Below, piece by piece: positions 6,906 to 14,842 of a DNA stretch of 16,113 bases. The stretch spans positions 1 through 16,113 of the forward strand of contig CALVLG010000013.1 of assembly GCA_944336815.1 (NCBI GenBank), given 5' to 3'. Within the stretch, counting starts at the first letter, position 1. Every line of letters begins with the position of its first letter. The notes beneath the pieces were generated by a model. The model had not been told where the DNA came from. It searched no databases and saw only the letters and a program-made list of their open reading frames with translations. Position numbers and translations under genes: made by a program. This stretch comes from an uncultured Bacilli bacterium (lineage in GTDB: Bacteria; Bacillota_I; Bacilli_A; RF39; UBA660).

Positions 6906-6960
6906 GGCTTATTTTTCACATTTTTCCGACTATTTTACTCCTCTTTTATCACATTTTTCC
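6883..6960. repeat. Three 12-bp direct repeats with an exact 33-bp period
   Basis: TCACATTTTTCC (minus strand GGAAAAATGTGA) occurs identically at 6883-6894, 6916-6927 and 6949-6960. Start-to-start distances are exactly 33 bases both times, while the 21 bases between copies are unrelated. Two copies are flanked by a further shared TTA/TAA. The copy at 6949 lies inside the last codons of the methyltransferase gene, and the copy at 6883 lies in the spacer of the ATPase promoter. Confidence 0.8.
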
Positions 6961-8152
6961 TTTTATTTAACAATGCGACACATTCAATATGTTTTGTAAA
7001 AGGAAACATATCATAGGCTTTTAAAGAAATTATTTCATAATTTTCTGCTAACTTTTTATAATCTCTAACTAAAGTTTTAGGATTACAAGAAATATATATA
7101 ATTTGGTCAAACTTTTGGGCATTTAACAATTGGCAGACATTTTTATGCAGTCCTTCTCTTGGTGGATCAACAAGAACTTTATTGCCTGTAATAGATATTT
7201 TATCGATAATGTTTTCGACTTTACCAACATGAAATGAAGCATTAGTAATTTGATTTAATGAAGCATTGTAGGTGGCATCTAAAATTGCTTTAGGGTTTTC
7301 TTCAATTCCAAGTACTCTAGCTACTTTTTTGGCCAAAGGTAAACTAAAAAAACCGACGCCACAATAAAAGTCATAAACAATATCGTTTGGTTCAAAAAAT
7401 GATAACACATCGGTTAATATTTTTTGGGCAATGAAAAAGTTAGTTTGAAAAAAACTTTCTTCATGTACTTTATATAAAGTATGATTAATATTCATATAGA
7501 AAAAAGGTGTTCCATAAACACATTTATGATTGATACTAATACCCGCAATTTTATGGTTGGCTGTTAAAGCTTGAGCAATTTTCACTGGCTCTTTTGTAAT
7601 AATATCTAATAGTATTTCTTCATTGGTATTTATCCTAATAATTAATTCCCCATCTTGGAAAGAAAATAAGGAAAAATCTTTTAAAAGGTTTTGAATTACA
7701 GGTGAAGCAATAAAACAAGTTCTAATAGGTATAAAATCATGGCTTTCTTCTTTGTAATAACCTAGTTTACCTTTTCTTACTTTAACATTTATTTTATTAC
7801 GGTACCCCAAACTTTTATTAGCCGGGATAATGGGAATTTCTTTTTCATAAGATAATTCTTTTTGAAAAAGACTTTTTAACATCTCTTGTTTTAATTTTAA
7901 AGAATTTTCATAAGAGACATGGGAAAAAACACAGCCTCCACATTTTGTGGCAAAGGGACAAAAACTTTCTGTCCGGATAGATGACGGTTTAATAATTTCT
8001 TTAGCTTCATATATGGCATATTTTTTAGCTTCTTTAAGTAACGCTCCATTTACGACTTCTTGTGGTAAAGCGTGTTTAATAAAACAAACTTTGCCATTTT
8101 GATAAGCTATACCTCTTCCTTCATAATCCAATTTGGTAATTTCAAAAGTCAT
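6935..8152 (-). CDS. rlmD: 23S rRNA (uracil-C5)-methyltransferase, RumA/TrmA family
   Basis: An S-adenosylmethionine-dependent enzyme that makes 5-methyluridine in 23S rRNA; in Firmicutes the homologue (RlmCD) can modify both U747 and U1939. The 405 residues contain an N-terminal TRAM RNA-binding region (about 1-55), four iron-sulfur cysteines (Cys65, Cys71, Cys74, Cys146), FFQTN at 234-238, the SAM-binding DFYCGVG at 261-267, DPPREG at 329-334, the catalytic Cys356 in YISCNP, and the general base Glu390 in HIEC. Every catalytic element is present. AGGTGAT precedes the ATG. RNA specificity (one site, two sites, or tRNA) cannot be fixed from sequence. Its last codons contain one copy of the repeat that lies before the ATPase gene. 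Confidence 0.92.
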   Translation of the reverse strand: MTFEITKLDYEGRGIAYQNGKVCFIKHALPQEVVNGALLKEAKKYAIYEAKEIIKPSSIRTESFCPFATKCGGCVFSHVSYENSLKLKQEMLKSLFQKELSYEKEIPIIPANKSLGYRNKINVKVRKGKLGYYKEESHDFIPIRTCFIASPVIQNLLKDFSLFSFQDGELIIRINTNEEILLDIITKEPVKIAQALTANHKIAGISINHKCVYGTPFFYMNINHTLYKVHEESFFQTNFFIAQKILTDVLSFFEPNDIVYDFYCGVGFFSLPLAKKVARVLGIEENPKAILDATYNASLNQITNASFHVGKVENIIDKISITGNKVLVDPPREGLHKNVCQLLNAQKFDQIIYISCNPKTLVRDYKKLAENYEIISLKAYDMFPFTKHIECVALLNKRKNVIKEE

Positions 8153-8168
8153 GTTATCACCTGCTTTT

Positions 8169-8177
8169 ACTTTATCA
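8169..8177 (-). promoter_or_regulatory. Extended -10 promoter of the rlmD-like gene
   Basis: TGATAAAGT on the minus strand fits an extended -10 element, about 17 bases before the start codon. No clear -35 box. Confidence 0.35.
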
Positions 8178-8205
8178 TAAAATCATTTTTTTGACTAGTT
8201 TTTAG

Positions 8206-8235
8206 GTTTAAATGAGAAAGAAATGTTCCATACTA
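8206..8235 (+). promoter_or_regulatory. Sigma-G-like promoter of the ger operon
   Basis: CATACTA at 8229-8235 matches the full -10 consensus described for forespore sigma-G in Bacillus subtilis (CATnnTA type). An 18-base spacer upstream lies GTTTA (8206-8210), which matches four of five positions of the sigma-G -35 consensus. The ger start codon is 19 bases downstream and preceded by AAGGTGA. Sigma-A boxes are poor here: only TACTAT and no -35. Confidence 0.55.
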
Positions 8236-8253
8236 TTTTTAAGGTGAATTGTA

Positions 8254-9690
8254 ATGGAAAATGAAATCGTCAAAAGAATTAGAAAAGACTTTAAAAAAAC
8301 AGTCGATTTAGTTATTAAACCAATTAAAATATCTTTATTAGATACAATTTATGTTATTTATTTGGAAAGTGTAACTGGCAGCGACAAAGTAAATGATTAT
8401 ATTTTAAAAAATGTTAGTTTTTTAAATTTTTTAAAACAAAAGAAAAAAATGGATTTAGCCAGTGTTATTCCTGCACCTAATACAAAAGTTTTAAAAAATG
8501 CTGACGAAATCGAATTTTATTTAACAAATGGTTTTACAATTGTGATTCATAAAAAAGATATTTTAGCTTTAGAAACAAGAGCTGAAATTCAAAGGGGCAT
8601 TCCTGAGCCAACAACTGAGCAAACTATTTTTGGTCCCAAAGATGCTTTTACGGAAAATATTCAAATTAACTTAGGGCTCTTAAAAAGAAGGGTTAAGTCC
8701 AAAGATTTAAAAACCGAAAGTATTGTTTTGGGAAGAAAAACGAAAACAATGATCGAAGTTTTATATTTTGAGGATATTTGTGAAGAAGATTTAGTGCAAA
8801 ACATTATGGAAGAATTAAATAAAATAGATGTTGATGGAATTCTTGATTCTGGTAACATTATGGAATACCTTTCGTTAGAAAACAAAACTCATTTTCCAAC
8901 CATTATTAAAACAGAAAGACCTGATAATACAGCGAAGGCTTTATTAGAAGGAAAAGTGGTTATATTGGTTGATACTTCCCCTTTCGCGTTGATAGTACCA
9001 AGTTTTTTTAGTGATTTTTTAAATCCAATCTCCGACAATTATAAAAAAAGTAATAATATTAATTTTTTAAAAATATTAAGATTGGCTTGTTTCTTTTTAA
9101 CGATTTTAGTTCCGGCAATTTATATTGCTTTATTAAATTATAATCCCGAGACGATTCCAACCAGTCTTTTGATTAATTTTAGTACCCAGCGGGATAGTGT
9201 TCCTTTCCCGGCAATTGTTGAAGCCGTTTTAATGCTTTTTATTTATGAAATATTAAGAGAAAGTGATGTACGTTTTCCTAATTCTTATGGTAGTGCGATT
9301 TCGATTTTAGGAGCTCTTATTTTAGGGGAAGCAGCAGTTACAGCCGGATTTGTTAGTCCAATTATGATTATCGTCATAGCTTTTACTTTTATTACTTCTC
9401 TTATTTTTACTGAACAAGAAATTGTGAATGCAGCACGACATTTTCGAATCTTATTTTTACTAAGCGCGGCTTTTTATGGGTTATATGGCATCCTTTTTAT
9501 GTTCTTGTATTTTTTAAGTCATATAACCGAATTAAAAAGTATGGGCAAACCTTATTTTTATCCAATTGCTCCTTTTGATAAGGTTTATCTTTTTAAAGGT
9601 TTATTTAAACGAAAGATTACTTTAGATACTAAACGAAGTAAGTTATTAACAAATAAAAACTACACTAAACAAAGGAGGAACTTATCGTGA
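8254..9690 (+). CDS. gerAA: Spore germination receptor subunit A (GerAA family)
   Basis: The A subunit of a nutrient germinant receptor in the inner membrane of the spore, where it works with GerAB and GerAC to sense germinants and trigger cation release. The 478 residues show a soluble N-terminal half (1-270) with the family motifs EPTTEQTIFGPKDAF at 118-132 and ERPDNTAKALLEGKVVILVD at 221-240. A C-terminal half has about five hydrophobic segments between 277 and 422, including PFPAIVEAV at 317-325. It ends in a short basic cytoplasmic tail. AAGGTGA precedes the ATG. Its stop overlaps the gerAC start by four bases. A sigma-G-like promoter lies directly upstream, as expected for a forespore gene. 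Confidence 0.93.
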   Translation: MENEIVKRIRKDFKKTVDLVIKPIKISLLDTIYVIYLESVTGSDKVNDYILKNVSFLNFLKQKKKMDLASVIPAPNTKVLKNADEIEFYLTNGFTIVIHKKDILALETRAEIQRGIPEPTTEQTIFGPKDAFTENIQINLGLLKRRVKSKDLKTESIVLGRKTKTMIEVLYFEDICEEDLVQNIMEELNKIDVDGILDSGNIMEYLSLENKTHFPTIIKTERPDNTAKALLEGKVVILVDTSPFALIVPSFFSDFLNPISDNYKKSNNINFLKILRLACFFLTILVPAIYIALLNYNPETIPTSLLINFSTQRDSVPFPAIVEAVLMLFIYEILRESDVRFPNSYGSAISILGALILGEAAVTAGFVSPIMIIVIAFTFITSLIFTEQEIVNAARHFRILFLLSAAFYGLYGILFMFLYFLSHITELKSMGKPYFYPIAPFDKVYLFKGLFKRKITLDTKRSKLLTNKNYTKQRRNLS

Positions 9691-10760
9691 AAAAACTTTG
9701 GGTAATTATTTTTCTTACTTTTTTCTTAACTGGATGTTTTGATTATCAGGAGCTTAATACTCGGGCTATTATTTCGGGGATTGCCATAGATTATGAAAAT
9801 GAAGAATATCTTTTGAATTTAGAAATTTTAAACAATAAAAAAAGTGAGGGCGAAGAAAATGCCAGTGCTAAAACATATTATGTAGAAGGAACGGGACAAA
9901 CAATAAGCGAGGCTTTTAGTAATTGTCACTTAAAAATTGCTAAAGAACCTTATTATGCCCATTTAAAAGTTGTTATTTTAAGTGAAAGTACAGCGAATGA
10001 AAAACTAAAAGAAGTTGTTGATTATTTTATTAGAGAGCCTTCAGTACGCAATATTTTTTTACCGGTTGTTAGTAAAAATGCCGCGGCAAAAGAGATACTT
10101 GAAAATACTTCAAAAGAAAATCCAGTGGTTAGTACAGCTATTCAAAATTTAATTTTAGATAACAAAGCAAATGATACGGTCAGTGTTTTAAAAGACTTTG
10201 AGGTATTTACAGAAGAATTAATTAATCCCTATTTAGATGGCTATATTAATACGATTAGTAGAGAAGAAGATACTCTTTATTTAGCTGGTATTGCTGTTTT
10301 TAAAAACATGAAATTAGCAACTTACTTAGATGAGGAAGAAACTAGTTTATTAAACGTGTTAAAAGGGCAAACTAAAAATTATGTTTTAAATAATAATCAA
10401 AGCGATAATGTCACAGCCATTGGTCTTTATGATAATTCTTTAAATCTTTCTTTTACGGAAAAGGGACTTGTTTTTAAAACAAAGCATCAGGCTTCTTTAT
10501 TAGAAACTACTTATTCCTTGGATTTACGGAAGAAAGAAAGTTATGAACAGTTGCAAAGAGAATTTGAACCAATTTTAAAAGATAAAATTGCTGCTTTGTT
10601 ACAAAAACTAGTTGCTAAACAAATTGATCTTTTGGAAATTCAAAATACATATTATAAAAAGTATAAAAAAACTTTAGATAATTGGTATACATTAAAAGCT
10701 GATATTGAAACAACAATAACCCTTAATAAAAACGGGTTAACATTCGAGGTGATACAATGA
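9687..10760 (+). CDS. gerAC: Spore germination receptor lipoprotein subunit C (GerAC family)
   Basis: The lipoprotein subunit of the germinant receptor, anchored to the outer face of the spore inner membrane. The signal peptide is clear: two lysines, a hydrophobic stretch (LWVIIFLTFF) and the lipobox LTGC with Cys17 as the lipidated residue. The mature protein begins CFDYQELNTRAIISGIAID, close to the GCWDxxEL start common in the family. At 357 residues it is near the normal size. A GTG start at 9687 was chosen because AGGAGG lies upstream and the GTG overlaps the gerAA stop as GTGA. The stop in turn overlaps the gerAB ATG, so the three subunits are translationally coupled. Confidence 0.93.
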   Translation: MKKLWVIIFLTFFLTGCFDYQELNTRAIISGIAIDYENEEYLLNLEILNNKKSEGEENASAKTYYVEGTGQTISEAFSNCHLKIAKEPYYAHLKVVILSESTANEKLKEVVDYFIREPSVRNIFLPVVSKNAAAKEILENTSKENPVVSTAIQNLILDNKANDTVSVLKDFEVFTEELINPYLDGYINTISREEDTLYLAGIAVFKNMKLATYLDEEETSLLNVLKGQTKNYVLNNNQSDNVTAIGLYDNSLNLSFTEKGLVFKTKHQASLLETTYSLDLRKKESYEQLQREFEPILKDKIAALLQKLVAKQIDLLEIQNTYYKKYKKTLDNWYTLKADIETTITLNKNGLTFEVIQ

Positions 10761-11740
10761 CAAATTCCAAACAAATAGCAATTACTTATTTTTTAGGACG
10801 GGCTTTATTTATTGGGTTTGGCTTTTCGCTTCTTTGTAAAATGTTGCAAGAAAGTGTTTGGGTTTCGGCTTTAATTGGCACGGTTATAGGCTTTTTGTTT
10901 TTACTCTTTTTGCAAAAATACAAAGAAAAACATCATGATGAAACAATATTAAGTAAAATTGCTTTCTTTCTTTTTAATCTTTTTATTTTTATTGAATTAG
11001 GTTTTATTTTAACAACGTTTTGTTCTTCTTTTTATTTAGTGAAATCACCAACTTGGTATATTATTCTGCCGATTCCTTTTATTATATATACTTTAACTAG
11101 AAAAGGTGTGCAAACTGTTTTAAAAGTAGCGGAAAGTTTGTTTTTAGGATCACTTATTTTATATGTTTTAGTAATTTTTGGTTTATTTAAAGAAATCAAT
11201 TTTAGTCATTTTACACCGATACTTACTAAAAGTTTAAAAGATATTTTATTAGGTTCTTGCTATTTTGCTATCTACTCTATAACCCCGTTTCTTTTACTTT
11301 GGAAAGTAAACACTAATAAAAATTTAGCAAAGATGTATTTGTTTTCAATGTTAGGAATTATTCTTATTGCGGTGTTTATTTTAGGTGTATTAGGGCCTAA
11401 TTTAGCTAAGATATATCGGTTTCCTGAATATATGACTTTGAAGAAAATTAAGTTATTTAATTTTATTGAAAAAGTTGAAAATATTATTTCTATTTCTTCT
11501 TTACTTGATTTGTTTTTAACCATGGCTATTTGTGGGATTAATTTAAAAGATTTGTTGCCGGATAAAAACAAGAAAATTGTTTATCCTCTTTTTTTAGGTC
11601 TTCTAGCTCTCGTTATTTATTATTTTAGTATCCATTATGAAAAGCAGTTGTTTATTTATACATATTTACCTTTGATATTAGGGGGTGGAATTATTATTTG
11701 CATCCTTACTTCTTTAATTCATAAAAAAAGAAAGCATTAA
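10757..11740 (+). CDS. gerAB: Spore germination receptor permease subunit B (GerAB family)
   Basis: The integral membrane subunit, related to amino acid/polyamine/organocation transporters, which contributes the germinant-binding site in characterised receptors. The 327 residues contain roughly ten hydrophobic segments (from about 10-28 to 297-320). FPEYMTLKKIKLFNFIEKVENI near 217-238 corresponds to the family's conserved FP...E loop. The protein is somewhat shorter than the roughly 360 residues usual for the family, mainly in loops. The ATG overlaps the gerAC stop (ATGA) and has AGGTGAT upstream. It is the last gene of an A-C-B ordered operon. Its final codons (KKRKH and stop) form the left arm of the shared terminator with miaB. 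Confidence 0.92.
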   Translation: MTNSKQIAITYFLGRALFIGFGFSLLCKMLQESVWVSALIGTVIGFLFLLFLQKYKEKHHDETILSKIAFFLFNLFIFIELGFILTTFCSSFYLVKSPTWYIILPIPFIIYTLTRKGVQTVLKVAESLFLGSLILYVLVIFGLFKEINFSHFTPILTKSLKDILLGSCYFAIYSITPFLLLWKVNTNKNLAKMYLFSMLGIILIAVFILGVLGPNLAKIYRFPEYMTLKKIKLFNFIEKVENIISISSLLDLFLTMAICGINLKDLLPDKNKKIVYPLFLGLLALVIYYFSIHYEKQLFIYTYLPLILGGGIIICILTSLIHKKRKH

Positions 11741-11765
11741 GATTTAATTTTTAATGCTTTCTTTT
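11726..11765. terminator. Bidirectional terminator between gerAB and miaB, embedded in both genes
   Basis: AAAAGAAAGCATTAA (11726-11740) and TTAATGCTTTCTTTT (11751-11765) form a perfect 15-bp stem with a 10-base loop and T-rich 3' ends in both directions. The left arm encodes the last residues and stop of gerAB. The right arm encodes the last residues of miaB, whose stop falls in the loop. Confidence 0.85.
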
Positions 11766-13165
11766 ACTTCTTCGCCATCAAGGCTAAAACTTTTGGCTTC
11801 TGTAATATATACGGGAATAATTTTGCCAATATCATTAGGACTACCTTTAACATTAACTAGTTTCATTGTATCTGTATAACCATAAAGTTTAGTAGAATCT
11901 TTTTCACTAACCCCTAAAAGTAAAACAGGAACAGTTTTAGATAGTAATTTTTCATTACTTTCTTTAGCATAGTTATTGATTTTTTCATTTAAGATATATA
12001 ATCTTTCTTCTTTTTCTTCTAGTGGTGTTTCATCTTTCATTTTAGAAGCTGGTGTACCTTCTCTTGGACTAAAAATAAAAGTGTATGCTCCATCAAATTT
12101 ACAAGTATCAACAACTTCTAAAGTGTTTTTAAAATCTTCTTTTGTTTCACCAGGGAACCCAACAATAATATCCGTAGTAATCGCGACATTTGGAATGCGT
12201 TCTTTCATTTTTTTAAATAAATTAATATATTCATCTTTGGTATATTTACGCCCCATAAGTTTTAAAATACGATCTGAACCACTTTGTAATGGTAAATGAA
12301 TATAAGGCATGATGTTTGGATATTTAGCAATGATTTCAATCATTTTATCCGTAAAGTTCCAAGGATGGCTAGTAACAAACCGCACACGAGGAATATTAGT
12401 CTTAGCAACTTCTTCTAGTAAATCCGCAAACTCATAACCATCTTTTAAATCATGACCATAAGCATTTACATTTTGACCTAGCAAAGTAACCTCTTGATAG
12501 CCTTGTTCTTTTAATGTTGCCACTTCTTTTACGACATCAGCTAATTTTCTACTTCTTTCTTTCCCACGAGTATAAGGGACGATGCAATAAGTACAAAATT
12601 TATCACAGCCATAGATAATATTAACCCAAGCAGTAATGTTAGAAGCTCTTTTATAAGGAATATCTTCATATATATCCCCTTCCATACTATATACTTCAAT
12701 ATCTTGTTTTTTACTGTTTGCTTCAATTAATAATTGGCCTAATTCATGAATATTATGGGTTCCAAAAACGATATTGATGTAAGGATGTTTTTTGATAAGT
12801 TCTTGGACAACACCTTCTTCTTGTGACATACAACCACCAATCGCGACTATTACATCAGGTCTTTCTTTTTTTAAATGTTTTATGCGACCTAAATAGCCGA
12901 ATACTTTATCATGGGCATTTTCACGGATTGCACAGGTATTTAAAACAATAACATCAGCATCTTCCATTTCCACACTTGGAGTCATGCCAAAATGTTCTAA
13001 AATGGCTTCTATTTGTTCCCCATCATGTTCGTTCATTTGGCAACCATAAGTACGGAGAAAATACTTTTTGCCATTAAATTTATCACTAGCATACATAGGA
13101 TTTTTGTAAGTTTTAACTTCTTTATTGGTTCTTTCTTTAGCTTTTTTTAAATCAGGTAAATTCAT
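11744..13165 (-). CDS. miaB: tRNA-2-methylthio-N6-dimethylallyladenosine synthase MiaB
   Basis: A radical-SAM methylthiotransferase that converts i6A37 to ms2i6A37 in tRNAs reading UNN codons. The 473 residues contain the N-terminal UPF0004 domain with three cluster cysteines (Cys42 in TYGCQMN, Cys78 in NTCAIRE, Cys112 in GGCMSQ), the radical-SAM CxxxCxxC motif at Cys187, Cys191 and Cys194, and a C-terminal TRAM domain from about 400. The YGCQMNEHD form and NTCAIRENA fit MiaB better than the related MtaB or RimO. The extra 30 N-terminal residues are common in Firmicutes versions. GAGGA lies seven bases before the ATG. It sits 16 bases behind an unknown gene and is probably cotranscribed with it and the gene before. 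Confidence 0.95.
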   Translation of the reverse strand: MNLPDLKKAKERTNKEVKTYKNPMYASDKFNGKKYFLRTYGCQMNEHDGEQIEAILEHFGMTPSVEMEDADVIVLNTCAIRENAHDKVFGYLGRIKHLKKERPDVIVAIGGCMSQEEGVVQELIKKHPYINIVFGTHNIHELGQLLIEANSKKQDIEVYSMEGDIYEDIPYKRASNITAWVNIIYGCDKFCTYCIVPYTRGKERSRKLADVVKEVATLKEQGYQEVTLLGQNVNAYGHDLKDGYEFADLLEEVAKTNIPRVRFVTSHPWNFTDKMIEIIAKYPNIMPYIHLPLQSGSDRILKLMGRKYTKDEYINLFKKMKERIPNVAITTDIIVGFPGETKEDFKNTLEVVDTCKFDGAYTFIFSPREGTPASKMKDETPLEEKEERLYILNEKINNYAKESNEKLLSKTVPVLLLGVSEKDSTKLYGYTDTMKLVNVKGSPNDIGKIIPVYITEAKSFSLDGEEVKESIKN

Positions 13166-13181
13166 TCTTCATTCCTCATTT

Positions 13182-14006
13182 CTATTTGGTTTTAATTTTG
13201 GCTAACACAGCCCGATTAGAATCAATTATTTCTAATAATAAATTACGATGTAATTCGTCGTTAACATGAGCATATAAAAGATTATTGGTAAGAATCGTTT
13301 GGTCTAATAATGCAATCAACGTTATGAAATAAAGGGAAAAAGAAACAGATTGGCACGCTTTTAAGGCTTCCTTTGGCTTTAAAGAATTAAACATCAAAAA
13401 GAATCTTTTTAATTCTGCTTCAATACTATCTCTTTTATATAACGCATATTCATAATATGGAATACGCGCTTTTAAAATTAGGTCTTTCTCATCGGCTAAA
13501 ATGTTTTCATAAACTTTGGGTTCTAAAAAAGGGATTGTATAAAACAAATGATTTTTCAACATAATATATTCCATATTTTTAACTTTGGCCATGAATAAAT
13601 TAGTTGTTTCAATAAATGCTTTACCTAACACAAAATCAAAATACTTTAGTTCATCCCGACTAGAGAACGCTAATTTATGAGAAAGTTTAGTTTGGAGTTC
13701 TTCTTGGGCAAAAAGGGAAAGACGTTCATAAGCGGCTTCTTTGGATTGAAATAGCTTTCGGGCTAAAAAAACTTCTGGATAGCTAGAAGAATGGGAATAT
13801 GGATATGCATCACATAAAAATTTGGCTAAGGAAGAAGATATATTTTCTTTAATAAATTTTTCAATATCATCTTTTTGATTAGCTATTTTATCCCTTTGTT
13901 TATAATATACATTTCCTTTCCCGGAATTAAATTCAATCAAACAAAGTTGTCTATATAAAGAGGCTAACTGATTATATTTTTGAATCAAACATTGTAAATT
14001 ATCCAT
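13182..14006 (-). CDS. Unknown helical protein (274 aa), second gene of the miaB operon
   Basis: I do not recognise a family. The composition is that of a soluble, mostly alpha-helical protein, with heptad-like hydrophobic spacing near the N-terminus (LQCLIQKYNQLASLYRQLCL) and a moderately hydrophobic helix near 221-241 (SVSFSLYFITLIALLDQTIL) too polar at its ends to call a membrane segment with confidence. There is no signal peptide, no obvious nucleotide-binding loop and no metal-binding cysteine cluster. The start overlaps the stop of the preceding gene by eight bases, with GAGGAG five bases upstream, so translation is probably coupled. miaB follows after 16 bases. It is not an obvious YlbF/YmcA protein, the family next to miaB in Bacillus subtilis. 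Function is unknown. Confidence 0.75.
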   Translation of the reverse strand: MDNLQCLIQKYNQLASLYRQLCLIEFNSGKGNVYYKQRDKIANQKDDIEKFIKENISSSLAKFLCDAYPYSHSSSYPEVFLARKLFQSKEAAYERLSLFAQEELQTKLSHKLAFSSRDELKYFDFVLGKAFIETTNLFMAKVKNMEYIMLKNHLFYTIPFLEPKVYENILADEKDLILKARIPYYEYALYKRDSIEAELKRFFLMFNSLKPKEALKACQSVSFSLYFITLIALLDQTILTNNLLYAHVNDELHRNLLLEIIDSNRAVLAKIKTK

Positions 14007-14802
14007 TTTTTCTCCTCAACGTATATACATCGCTTGGTCTAGTACTCAAGTTTAATTTCCAAAATAACGATTCACCAGTTTGAAAATCATATATTTTTTT
14101 AATTTTATTATCATCTAGCATATATACATTTTTAATGTCAGAGTATCTTTTTAAATAACTAAATAAAAATGCTCGCTCAACATAAGTTAAAAATTCTGGG
14201 AGATAAACATTTTTCATATTATCGTTCTTAAAATCTTGAATTACTAGTATCGATTGTTGGCTTAAGAAAAAGTATATAGCTTCTTTTAAACTTAAAAAAT
14301 ATTTGCGAATATCCATCTTTTCTAAAAATTCATTATAAGCGTCAACAAGCACATCTTCATCTAAAATTGGCGCTAGGATGCTAAACGTAAAAATTTGGTT
14401 TTGGACAATAAAAGTAGGACAATCATGAATAAATTGCGTTTTTTCATCTGAAAATTCTTTAAAAGCTGGAATATAAAAACGCAGAAAATCTTGACCGTGA
14501 AATGGGTATTCGGCATATTCGTTTTGAGAAAAGAAACTTTTCCACATTTTTGAATATTGCAGTATTTCTTTGGTTATTTTTATTTGTTCAGGCGTCATTT
14601 CATCATGAAACCATAGACTACCATTCCATAATGATGGTTTTTGAGTCTCGTTATCATGTAAAAGAATTAGGGCTTTATCTTGCTTATGACCAAAAATGTC
14701 TTGACATGTTTCATATTGATTAGCTTCATTATATTCATGGCTTTTTATTGTCCCGTCAGGCATGATATATGTGATTGGACTTGCAAATTCAAATAATTCC
14801 AT
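13999..14802 (-). CDS. Unknown protein (267 aa), first gene of the miaB operon
   Basis: I do not recognise a family. The protein is acidic to neutral and aromatic-rich, with no signal peptide, no clear membrane span and no nucleotide-binding or catalytic motif that I can name. The N-terminal third looks mixed (ITYIMPDGTIKSHEYNE, ALILLHDNE), and the middle and C-terminal parts look helical with YFLSLKEAIYFFLSQQSILV as the most hydrophobic stretch. AAGGTGAG lies six bases before the ATG. Its stop overlaps the next gene by eight bases. It is the first gene after the large hairpin at 14848-14927, so it probably has its own promoter in the AT-rich 14805-14845 segment, although no clear -10/-35 pair stands out. 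Confidence 0.75.
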   Translation of the reverse strand: MELFEFASPITYIMPDGTIKSHEYNEANQYETCQDIFGHKQDKALILLHDNETQKPSLWNGSLWFHDEMTPEQIKITKEILQYSKMWKSFFSQNEYAEYPFHGQDFLRFYIPAFKEFSDEKTQFIHDCPTFIVQNQIFTFSILAPILDEDVLVDAYNEFLEKMDIRKYFLSLKEAIYFFLSQQSILVIQDFKNDNMKNVYLPEFLTYVERAFLFSYLKRYSDIKNVYMLDDNKIKKIYDFQTGESLFWKLNLSTRPSDVYTLRRKNG

Positions 14803-14842
14803 TGTAACTCACCTTCGTTATATGTATAGTTTATATATTTTT

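Noticed and set aside
6883..6960. The regularly spaced repeats as a small CRISPR array
   Set aside because: The repeat is only 12 bp, lies partly in a coding sequence and in a promoter, shows no cas genes nearby, and the first spacer-like segment encodes the end of a real protein.
11976..12726. Open frames inside miaB on both strands (plus 11976-12299, minus 12541-12726)
   Set aside because: They lie wholly within the highly conserved miaB coding sequence in other frames, have no supporting family features, and are explained as shadows.
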